Positions 48,801-59,630 of a stretch of DNA of 64,000 nt are shown here, piece by piece; position 1 is the stretch's first letter, and every line of letters starts with the position of its first letter. The stretch is from Coturnix japonica (lineage: Eukaryota > Chordata > Aves > Galliformes > Phasianidae), in contig NC_029541.1 in assembly GCF_001577835.2 (NCBI RefSeq), positions 4,786,061 to 4,850,060 of the forward strand, read 5' to 3'. Made by a program: the position numbers and the translations under genes. The notes below the pieces were generated by a model. The model made no database searches. It was given only the letters and a program-made list of their open reading frames with translations, and was not told the DNA's origin.

Positions 48801-51800
48801 GTATCTCTGGGGTTTTGATGAAGCCTGTTTGCTACTCACATTCTGCCAAGCAATATAGGCAAATCCGCACCAAGTGTAATGAGCAGCAATAGAACAGGGC
48901 CACTGAGATTGCTTCCCAGCTCAGGCTGCATATCCATCACCTCCAGCCTCCTGTGCTCTGCTTTCACCTTCCCATCACACGTGCATGGTGTAGAGCTGGG
49001 GACTGCGCTGCTGTGTGCTCAGTGCACAGCAAGGGACTTCATGTAGGAAATATCCCCACCTGTGATGTGCAGCTCAGCCCCCAGCTCAGGATGTCTCACA
49101 TGCCTTTGTCAGCTGTTGCAGTGAGGTTGTTGGAGTCTGTTGCTCAGGCTGAGGTTTTCCAGGGGACAGCTGAGCAGGCTGGGGCTGCTGTGTTGGAAGA
49201 GACATCATCATTCTGCCCGTAACGCACTGTCAGGTCATCATAGTAGGAGCATATTTGTTAAGAAGCAAGATCCCCCCAGCCATGCCTACTCTAGATGGGG
49301 CTGCTTGCTGGGAAGGAGCTGTTCTTACCGTCCAGGTCCATCAGTCTTATCCCACATCACCCCAGTCAATGTCTCTGAGGTTACTGTGGGAAAGCAAATG
49401 CTGGGGGTGGGAGCAGTCCCCCAGGCACCGGTGGGCTGCAGCACTTTGTGCCCCCCCAACCCTGGGGAGCAGCCAGGCTCACAGTGCAGCTGATGTCGTG
49501 CAAGGGAAGCAGCTGGCTCCTGTCTTTGGAGAGGAAAAATACTGGGCAAGGAGGAGGAGGCAGGGATGAAGGCCAAACCCAAGGGAGGGCTGGAAGGGCT
49601 AGATGTGGCTCAGGTGTTTCCTTTGCAAACAGCCAACGGTGACACCCAGACAGAGCAAGGGAGGTGACAGAGGCTTTGGGGCAGCACTGCAGCCAGTGGG
49701 GAGCTATGTCACCTGTGTGCCAACAGCTGAGTAATCTCTTCCATCCCCAGGAGCATAATGCATCACCTGAGAAACAGGCAGATGTCCACCACAGCTTAGT
49801 GACTCCTTTACTTCTGTGTCCCCAGTGCTTTTCTGCTCATTGGAATGCTTGCTCCCATTGCTCTTGCCACCTTGAATGACACCAGTCTTCCTACATGTGG
49901 GCATCCCTTCACATATTTTTCATGTATTTATTTAAACCCTATGGAGCCATTTAGCCTGAGCAGCATCTTGTGGTGATGGATCCCACCAGCAAATTGTGTG
50001 CTTGGCTTGGAGTATTTGCTTTCGTGGTTTTCAGTGCACTTCATTTCATCCTACCCAGTGGGCAGGATGAGACCTCTGGGGTGGAGCAGTGACGCTGGGG
50101 CAGGGTGAAAGCAGCAACTTCCTCAGGAGCAGCCCTATGGGGCCCCAGAGCCTGGGGCCACTTTGCTTATCTAAAGTACCAGCCCTAATGTTGCATGAGC
50201 AAGGATAAGCCAGTCTTTTCCATAGTACACCCAGACAGGGAATGATAGGAGCTGTTTTCCGCACTCCTGGAGGCTACTGTCACACCCAGCACAGCTTGGA
50301 AATATGCAGCCATTGCTCAGGGGGAAGAAAGGTCCTTGTGTCCTGTGTGCTTCCAGTACAAACCACTGTTGAACCGGCAGAGAACTGTGTGGACTGGGAC
50401 ACTCATCCCAGGAGAGGAGAGGACACAAAGTCCCAGTGGCACGGCTGGGTCGGGGTGCTGCTGGCAGGGGCACTATGGGGCAGGGATGGGGGCCTGGTTG
50501 GTGCCCCGCAGTTCCCAGCCCCTGGCACCGTGGTTGTGAGCTGAGCACGCAGCAGCAGCACTTGGCCATGCACCATGCCCCACTGCCAAGAGCTAATGAG
50601 TGGCTGCTCGGCCCTGCAGGGAAAAAAAAAAGAAAAAAAGGGGGATTGGACTTCTCTCCCTCAGAGAAATGAGCTGGATGATTTAATCCCCGAGAAATGT
50701 GAGGTCTGATGAATTCTGTATCCCCTCCCTGCACTTAAAGCAGCCACAAGACCAGCCCAGGAGATGTGGAATGGGGAGGAAGGGGCTGGGGGTGTGCTGG
50801 GAGGGCTCAGTGCTTACAGTGCAGATGGAGCGGAGCTGGCAGCTGTGCTATGTCCCCCACCAGCTATGGGCTGGCCCCACTGCCTGCGGTCTCTGACACG
50901 CAGCAGGGATGGGGTCCTCATGAATTACAGTACCACTTCCATTTTGCTTTGGTAGCTTTGAGCCTCTCCTTCACTTTGCCTTTTACTTGGCAAGGGACCA
51001 ACTCCTCCTCGGGCTGTTCCAGCAATGAGTTTTGCTAGGTCTCCATCCCTTGGGGAAGTGCTGCTCCATCCCCACGGGGTGACTGCAAGCTCAGCAAACA
51101 AACCTCAGTGCTAGGCTGTAAAGTGCTCATGCTGCTGTTCGTGTGCCAGCTCCCCCATGCCAAGGCTGAAAGAGGAAGAACAATAAAACCCTGGCACTGC
51201 TTGGGAAACACTTCAGGTTGTGTAAATGAAAAGGCAACTGGTTTAGTGCAGAGCTCCCTCCTGCCTCAGTTTCCCCAGGTGATGGGGGATGCAGATCCCA
51301 TTTCTCTCCTCCCTGCATCATGTCCCATAGCACAGCAGGACCACTGGCCTGTTCCTGATCCAATCTGGCCTGTTCCTGCTTCATCACGTCTCTGGCAACA
51401 GCCAAGCAGGAAGGGGTTTAAAGCTGCAGGCAAGAGGCATGGGGGTTTGCATTCCTTCACTGCGTCAGCTCTGGTGGGGCTGTGGGACAAGCAGCTTGCA
51501 GGCGTTTTCCATTCCCTAACCCTTCCCTGGCTGCCACAGCGCCTGTGCTCAGGCAGCTCAACTGCTGAGGACGATCCTGAGAGGTGATTTGCCTGTACAT
51601 CTAATGACCAAAACAGCAGCTGTGCTCAAAACAGGATTATTTCTTGTTTTTCCTCTTTCTTTTTAAACACCTGGTTGGGGTAAAGGTCAGATGGATTTTT
51701 TCAGCTGTGTTTCTCACTTGGAATGGAGGGCAGCTCGTTCTTTCCAGCCTGGCTCCATCGGCCTCTGTCTGAGTGGGTGAAGCAGTGTGTCCTGGTCTAC

Positions 51801-54265
51801 AGGGTTCTTACATCCTGGTTCTAGCAGCATGAGACACTCAGGGATGGATGGAGGGGCCAGACCATGCTTGGAAGGAAGGCAACAGTGTTCGGGCTTGTGA
51901 GGAGATGATACCAATTTCCTCCACCTCCATCCCTCATTCTGCTGTGTTGACTGAAGTGACCAAATCTCCCACACCAGCCAAACACTGGGCAGAATCTTTT
52001 TGCCTCTAGAGCACTTTGGGCCCGGGGCTGCTTTGTTTGAGGAGCATTTCCATGCATCCCCCTCACAGCTGCACTCACAGTGTTTGCTGGAGGTGGAAAT
52101 GTGGGCACGGAGCAGCTGTACCCGGCCCCGACCCGACTGCAGCCAGGGGAGGAAGTTCATCCCGCAGCATCCCAATGACCGGAGAGCAAGATCTGTGCAT
52201 GACAGCACAGCATACTTTTCCCCTTTGCTCACTTCCACCTCCAGAGTTTTGTTTGTAGCCATATGTTTCTCCTGGTGATACTTTTCCAGCCTTCTGGCTC
52301 CTGGGAATGAGCTCGATGGTCAGCTGGAGGAGGGACCACAAAGCTTAATTCTGCAGGCTGGTGGCAGCACCATGCGCTTCACAAGGAGGTGCTGGTGGGG
52401 TGTGCAGAGCCCTGGGGGGGCTGCAGCTCAGGGCTTCCCCTGTCCCTGCTCAGGACTCCTTCCCATGACACTGCGTCATTGCAGCAGCACCCATGGGTAG
52501 GATGGACTGGGGACGTGACTGCTTGGTGCTGGGGTGCTCGGTGAGGGCAGGCAGCTTTGGCGTTGTGCATGAAGCACGCGCTGATCCAACCCACTGGCCA
52601 CAAAGGCAGCTCGGATTTCCTGTCTTTATTTTTTTCCTTTCTGATTTTTTTATTTTTTTCTAGCTCTCCAAGGGGAGTTTGAAGATCTGGCTGTCAGAAA
52701 GAAGCACCATACCATTAATCATCTGTGTTTGTACAGCACTGAGCAGAGCAAAGGCTTGGCTAAGGATGGGGCAGCTGATGCTGTCATAACATGAAGAATA
52801 AGCATCTTCCTTTGTCCTGGGCATCATCTTTAGGCATTCCCAGCAATGGAGCAGCTTCACAGTAGATAGAGTCTGGAGTAGGAGACCTTTCCATGCTGGG
52901 CTTTGCAAGAAAGCTTTTGTGCAAGAAATGCCCCTGTTCAGGGCCTTAGTTTCCCCTGCGCATACCTCAGTGCTCAGCTGAGTATGTATTAGGTAACGGG
53001 AAAAAAAGAAAAAACATAAACACATTAAAAATAGCTGTGCTCGTTTCACTTTGGATACTTTCAACTATTTTTTCAAAGCAATTGGTGTTAATCTCCATGC
53101 TGGAAAACAGCATATTCTTTCCATATTGATTTTGATCTTTCTCCAGCTGGCAAACACGTCTCCATCTCAACCCTTTGTTTAAGCAACATGAAGTACCAAT
53201 CTGGTTTCTCCTTGTGCCTCTTTGGTGCCCTGCAGGTTTTGGGGCATCCACATGCCCCCTTTCACTCCCAGTGAGACCCAGTTATAGGGCAAGGAAAAGG
53301 TCACTGTGCTGGAAACAAGCAGACAGAAGGGCTGCAGGGAACCCAGGGCCAAGCAGGGAAAGCCAGATGGTGGGAGCTTTGGGGAGGGTCTGACTTCTGT
53401 TGTTTGAAGCTTATAGTTGATAGCCATCATCAGCCAAGTGGGGCAGTGCAGTATTAGCCCCTGCCAGGCAGCTGCCAGCATCTAGCAGGTTTTGGTCTGG
53501 GTTTTCTCTGAGCAAAAGCAGCTTTTCCTGGCCCTTCCTGCAGATCCACATGGCTGGAGGGAGGATGGGGAGGGTGGGAGCCCCTGCCCTCCCAACCTGA
53601 GTGGTGCTTGGGATGGGGATGCCCACAGCCTGCTGTGCCCATGGTGCTCCCTGCTTGGCCCCGTGCTATTTCTTAGCACTGTGAATATTCACCTGGAGCC
53701 CCTGGGAGTAAAACCATCCCCCTGGGCACTCACCAGCTCACCAGTCCCTGCAGCCCTGGCACTGATGTTCCCCAGTGTGCCCGCTCTGCACAGAGTGATT
53801 TTTCAGCCCAGGACCTTCATAGTCTGAGGGTAAAACCCCACAGCCCTTCACCCATTTCCCACTCAGTCACCCAGCACTGCCACAGCCCTGCTCCTTCCTC
53901 TTCACTGAGAATCACTGGGATTTAAATTAAAGCTCTGAACAACTGGGAAAGAATGAAACCTTTACCATGTTTTATGATGCCATCCTCCAGACCCCAGCAT
54001 AGGGCTGGTTCCCTTCTGCAGGACAGAGGGCAACTGCGTGTCCCTGTGCTGTGTCACTGCCCCGCATGGGACAGCTCCGGGGATGGGTGGCACTTGCAGA
54101 GCCCCTGCGCTCCACGCTCCCTCTGCAATCAGAAGCAAAGCTGGAAAACACCAGCCCAACTGCATGCTCCTGGAGCAGGGGCCGTGGCAAGGGAAGGGCT
54201 TATTGAAATTATTAATTAGCTTTGTTTTTAAACACGGTCTCTGAGCAGCCTCCGCAGCAGAAGGA
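36860..54265. other. Non-coding interval between FMOD and PRELP promoters
   Basis: About 17 kb with no supported gene. Contents: simple tracts (CT-rich at 39485-39500, a 20-T run at 41017-41036, pyrimidine-rich 41237-41300, A-rich 50622-50639), a short palindrome pair at 38522-38565, and AT-rich islands in otherwise GC-rich DNA, notably 42362-42460 and 46440-46580. Two divergent matrix genes flank it, so it is a natural place for shared enhancers, but no function can be shown from sequence alone. Confidence 0.45.
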
Positions 54266-54269
54266 ATTG

Positions 54270-54561
54270 TTATTAAACGCCAGCCCTCCGGCAGGCCGGC
54301 CATGTGTGCGGAGCCCGCAGCTCTTGGCTGCCAGATAAAGACGTTATTGTTGTCATCGTGCCTCCATCCCAGCCCTCCGCCTCCCGCGCTCCCACCCACC
54401 CCGCGCCCGCGGTTCCCAGGAACAAAACCCCCGCGCAGCGCCGCGCGCTCAGCCGGCACTCGCTCGTGGAGAGGAGGAGGAGGAGGAGGAGGAGGGAGGC
54501 GGCCAGAGGGAAACTGCATTGGGGATTAATAAGAGGCAGGAGGAGGGAGAGGTGCACGCAG
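54270..54561 (+). promoter_or_regulatory. PRELP: Probable PRELP promoter and non-coding exon 1
   Basis: A GC-rich block ends in a good donor, CACGCAG/GTAAGC, at 54561/54562. A (GAG)n tract lies at about 54470-54495, and TAATTA-type AT-rich sequence near 54205-54215 lies just upstream. The human gene also has a non-coding first exon. The transcription start is not clear; I see no strong TATA box. Confidence 0.45.
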
Positions 54562-57463
54562 GTAAGCGGTGGGCAGGCGCTTCCCCCGAGGCTCACCTCG
54601 CCTTGCCTGATGTCCCAGCCTGGACGCTGCAGTGGTCCACGATGCTCCTGCCCTCTCCAGCGTCTCTTACATGCACAGCAGCATTCGCTGTTCCTTCTTC
54701 CTCTCTCTCTCTTTCTTTTTTTTCCCCCTTCAGCATCTGGAGTCTCTTTTCCCTTCACTTTGCTCTGTTTTTGCAAGAGTTTTACTCAGTGTGGTGCAGG
54801 TTGGGGGTGGAGGGGGCTGAAAACAGAACTAAGTCCCGTGTGTGACAGCGTTGTGCCTGCGGCCAGGTGCTTTCTGTGGTGGCTCCCAACCACACTCAGG
54901 TTCAGATCCCCAGCTGGGTAGAAGTGCTGGGGGTGAACAGGGAGCTGCTCAGCCCAAGCTGTGCCCAGAGCAATCCCCTGCCTAGGAAAGCAGTCCGGAA
55001 GGTGCGCAAGGAAGGTGGGAGGCTGAGAGGAGAGCACACACCTCTGGAGTTGGGATTTCTCCCAGGGAACATCAATCACGCTGTGGGCACCAGGTCACTG
55101 AGTTTCTGGGTTTGCAGGGAATGGGGTGGGGGTGGAGGTGGCTGCTGCAGGGTGCTGCTCCTGCAGGAGGTGGTTGGGAGAGAAGTGTGATGGGGCAGCC
55201 AAACAACATCTGGGTGCCTCAGGAGCAGTTTTCAGCACCCTTTTGTGCACGGTGGTAGAGCTTTCCTACCCTACAGGCAAAGTTATGCCTGGTACACACA
55301 GCTCACTCCCAGGGCACACTTAGCCACCCCATTAGATGGAGCAGCTTGGCTCACAGCCGGCTCTTTGTGCCTGCTTCAGCAGGCAAAGGGAGGAAGCAAC
55401 AGGGCAAGGATGCTCACTTAAATCCTGGAACAAAGTTTTTGGTGTGCAGAGGAGATTCACTTTTACACCAAACCTGCCTTCTTTGTCTTTTTGAGAGCTG
55501 GATGCTTTTAGGAAAAGAAATAAATAAGAGGATGAAAAACAGAAATTCATCCTCTTGGCAGCCGAATGCAAAGCACGCAGCATGTGAGGGCTTGGAAACT
55601 TTCCTAGGAGCTGAGGGCTGCCTTATGTGGTGCTGGGCTGCAGCATCCCATAGCCTGGGAGTGTGCCGATTCCTGGGTGCCCCTTTGTGTTGCAGGGCAA
55701 TGGATGGGATGCTCCCAGTAGGAGGGAGGAAAGTACGGCTGTGGGAGGTCTGCTCTGCCTTGGGAAGAGTCTGAGAGGAAGGAATGAGGTGGAAGGAGAT
55801 GACAAAGCATCAGAGTGTTTCTCAACCTTTTGTAAAAGTTGAGCTGGCATGATGCATCTGCTGGGGGGGAGTGGGGTGTGCATGGGGGTTTGCTTCGGTG
55901 GTTGCAGCATGGAGGTGTGTGGGCTGAGCCAGGAGCAGCCCCAGGGCAGGCAGTGTGAGGGGAGGAGGAGGAGGAAGGAGGAGGAATTGCTGAGATGGAG
56001 GAGGCAGCAGCGGTGCTCACTGCCCTCTCTGCCGTACCACAGACCACCCCGGGGGAAAGAGGTAGTGGCGAACACAACGAGCTTTTTGCAATGAGTCTGG
56101 TGACTGTGACACAGTGGGGGGAACACTCCTGGCATGTGGGAGCACACAGGCTGGGCATTGCCATCCCCACGTTGCGCAGTTCTCAAGTTGAGCCCACAGG
56201 CATTGCTTGTGAGCCCATGTTCATGTTTGAGCTGCTCTCCAGCCAGACTGCAGTGGGTCCCCTGGGACACCCATGTCCTGCATGGTCACATGAGAAGAAA
56301 TGCAGCACTGACCCCAGATGGACCAGCAGCACACAGCTTGTCTTTTGGCTGGGACATTGCTGGGAAAGGGCAAGCAGGGCGGTTGTCGTATCAATGCTCT
56401 GCTCTGCTCCCCAGGCACCACGGGAACGTGCGGGTGGCAGCATGTCTGCCTCCCCTCAGAGGACAGCCTGGCGCTGTGTCTTGTGGTTTTCCAGCATTCC
56501 CAGCACTGCGGCACTGCTGGATAAAGAACCCCCTGTTCTGGTTAAAGCTGATCAGACCCAGAGCCTTGCGGCGAGCTAATGGACTGTTACAGAGACTGGA
56601 GGTGGAGGAAGACCAATAGGGGAGGTTTACTGGCTCCTTTTGGCTATTTTTAAGCCACATTTCTTGTGCTGCTGTAGAGTGCAGGCTCCCAGGGAAACCG
56701 GGGGTATTTTCCAGCCTGGGGAGTGGAGATGAAATGGGAGATGGAGGCAGCAGTGAGAAAACTGCGAAGGGAATGGGGCTATGGGCAATGGACTGGAAGG
56801 AGTCCCTGGTGCAGCAATCAAGTCTTCGTCCTCACCTCCCTAAAGACAAAGGCTCCCTTCATTCCTCCTGGCCCCTCACAGGAGGAGGGGTCCCAGAAAC
56901 ATCTGTCCAGAGCTTGCTGCTGCTCCCTGTGTACCCAGCTGCTCCAGGAGGCAGCTGGGAGGACAGGAGGCACCCGAGAGAAAGTGATGTGACTTCTGCC
57001 TGCCAAAAATCCTCCAACGACCTTTTCAAAGCTCCCTCCTCTCCCAGGGGCTGTGATTCCTGCACCAGCTGCTGTGCTACTAGCAAGCACTGCTTGGGAG
57101 CACTGGGCTGGTGAGATGCACTAAAGGTAAACTATTTGGAAGCAAACAGCAGTGTTGACTGGGGATGGAATTTCTGGCTGTTGCACTGAATTTTTGTTGG
57201 TTGTAATGGGACGACTGAATGTGCAGCTGTCTATTCTTGGGAAAAGCTCTGGGCTGCCATTTGTTGGAGGCTTTGTTGTAACCCCAACCAGGGTCTTGTA
57301 GGAGATGCTGGTCTTGCACCTAAGCCAAGACACTCAACACTGCTCAAGAGGTGCTCAGACTGTTAAAACTGTACATGAAATGGGGCTTTCCTCTGCAATG
57401 AGCAGTTGGTTTCCTGAAGGCATTCATTGCTTCATGGTTTAACTCTATTTCAACTGCAGGGAT

Positions 57464-57499
57464 TCCTAGGGGGTACCCGGGTTAGGGTACCCCCTAGGA
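57464..57499. repeat. Perfect inverted repeat, 15-bp arms
   Basis: Arms at 57464-57478 (TCCTAGGGGGTACCC) and 57485-57499 (GGGTACCCCCTAGGA) around a six-base loop GGGTTA. There are no mismatches. It lies inside PRELP intron 1. Confidence 0.95.
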
Positions 57500-59540
57500 G
57501 AGACAGCTTTGAATCTTCCCTAGTGCTGGAGGCAACTGTACATCTCGTGGCAGCCTTGGGCTTGTTGCAAAAAGCCTGGTTGCTAATGTTTTTCTGGACA
57601 TGGGTGCCACAGGCCGTGAGCTGCTGTCTGCAAATTGCAGGAGAGTGAGTGCTACTTTTTGTGCATGGGATGGAAGTGGTGAGCAGACTGGCTTCAGTCC
57701 CAGCTCCCAGGCCTGATGGTGCAACCCCATCCTTGCCCCTCATGGTGATATTGCCCCAAACAGAGCCATGCCCTGTCACAGGGAGGAGCTGAATGGCTGC
57801 ACCACAGCGTGTGCTGCATCCCAGCCACCTCCTCCTTCCATCACCAGCCAAAAGCAGGCATCAGATCCCCCCCAGCTCCTCCAGGCTTTGTGGGTGTGAA
57901 AATCCAGAACTGAGTTTTGGAGCTGATGCAAAAGCCTGTGGAAAAGTTTGGGATAAAGTGGGGGGAGAGGGCATGCAAAGGGGAACGTGGCTGGGAGAGG
58001 AGCGGGATGCTGTGGGGCCAGGGAGGGGCCTCTGTATTGAGAATTTGTCTGTACTCCATGGCCTGCTGTCGAATCTGTCCTCGACAACACAGAAGCATGC
58101 ACGTACATCCCCAAAAGGGACTGACTGCAGTACTGCTGAGCTGAATATCTGGCAGTGTTGCTCTTTCTCTGTTCCTCCCTTCCCCCCAGCAAGATGCCAG
58201 AGCTCTGATTGAAAACAGCAGGCATGGGAGCCTTATAGGGTTAAACAGAGCCAGATGGGAGCAGAGTGAGACAAAAAGGAAAGTAACACAGGCTGGGGGA
58301 GGGCGGGGGGTGGGAACAGGGTTTTTTCAAGGAGAATGTCAATTACTGTGAGCCCCAGGAATGCATGGGATTGCTTCAAAGGGAGTAGGGCTGGCACAGC
58401 TCCAGGGGCTGAAAGCAGCACCCACCAAAGTTGGAATAGAAAGGGGGATGTTAAGCCAGAGGGGACCCAGGCAGGCATTTCCATGCCAGGAAAAGGCAAC
58501 AGGGGAGGGGAGGTTTGGTGGTGGGTGCTGCTTTCAGTTGAGGCAGCCTGATTTGAGCTCCAGCATTACCAAAGCCTCCTGCTCCATGCTGCCATCCCAG
58601 CTGTGATGTCTCTCATGGCATCTGCTCTGTTCGTTTGGGAGATCCATTCTCCTCACTGTCTCATCTTCCTCCACACCCTCCTTCCTGTCTCCCCCTGCTT
58701 GGTTCCCCTTCCCATCCCAGCTCTGCCCAGCTCCTCCGTCTGCTTTGCTGTTCATCCACACAGGCTCCATTCTCACTGGAGTGCCTAATGCCACTGGTAG
58801 AAACCTGACAAACACTCCCAGGTGTCTTCTGACTGCACAGAAAGTACAGAACCTGGTCTGCTCCAGCTGGCCTGGGGAGCATCCAAAGCACCTTCTGCAC
58901 CAGGAGCTCATCTGCAAAGAGCTGGATTCCTGCATCCTCCAAGCTGTCAGCTGGAAAGCACCCAGCAAAAATCTTGCAAGGAAGGTTGCTGCTGCTGTTC
59001 CAGGCAGCAAGGATGGGACAGAAAGGCTCTGTGGGCTTAGTAATGACCACAGAAATCAGGATGTGGTTGAGAGGGAAAAGTGGGGGATGTGAGCTGTTGG
59101 GCTGGTGTCCAGGAGGGGCTCCCAAGGGCTAGGGACAATCGGAGACCACTGCTACTGCACTCCCCTAAATTACCAGCCCAGCCTAGCACCCTGCAGTGGG
59201 GCTGGAGGTGATGGATCAGTTATTTGGGCACCATAGGGAAGCATATGGCAGAATACCTTCAGTATTGCCCGTGTGTAATCTTGCAAATGTCCTTTTTTTT
59301 ATCACATAGCCTTGGAAATGGGCCGTCCTGCATTAAATCCTGGTCCCTGAAGCCCAACACTATCCATCTTCATTGCTATGTTAGCTGCTGTGGGCCTCCT
59401 GATGCTGTTGCTCAGCCAGTTTGTTGCTGAATCATTGATTTTTTGGCTCAAGAGCAAAATTAACCCTAATCCATCAAGGCCTCTGAAAGGGCGATCCATT
59501 CTTCTGGAAGAGGGGTGCAGTGAGGCTCCCAGCCCGCACC

Positions 59541-59583
59541 TGGAACTTTTTTACCCAGGCCATTCTATGATTCTGTGATTCTT
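59541..59583 (+). mobile_element. CR1 LINE 3' tail before PRELP exon 2
   Basis: The characteristic CR1 end, CCATTCTATGATTCTGTGATTCT, preceded by a few bases like the CR1 3' UTR (AACTTTTTTACCCAGG). It is severely 5'-truncated. It stops 32 bases before the exon 2 start. Confidence 0.75.
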
Positions 59584-59630
59584 CCTAATCCACCTCTCCT
59601 TGTTGTCTTGCTCAGGCAAACATCTGGACC

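Larger units (their letters stand above)
54562..59615 (+). other. PRELP: PRELP intron 1
   Basis: About 5 kb between the proposed exon 1 donor and the TTGCTCAG acceptor before exon 2. It has no coding content. It holds the perfect hairpin at 57464-57499 and a CR1 tail close to the acceptor, both listed separately. Confidence 0.45.
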
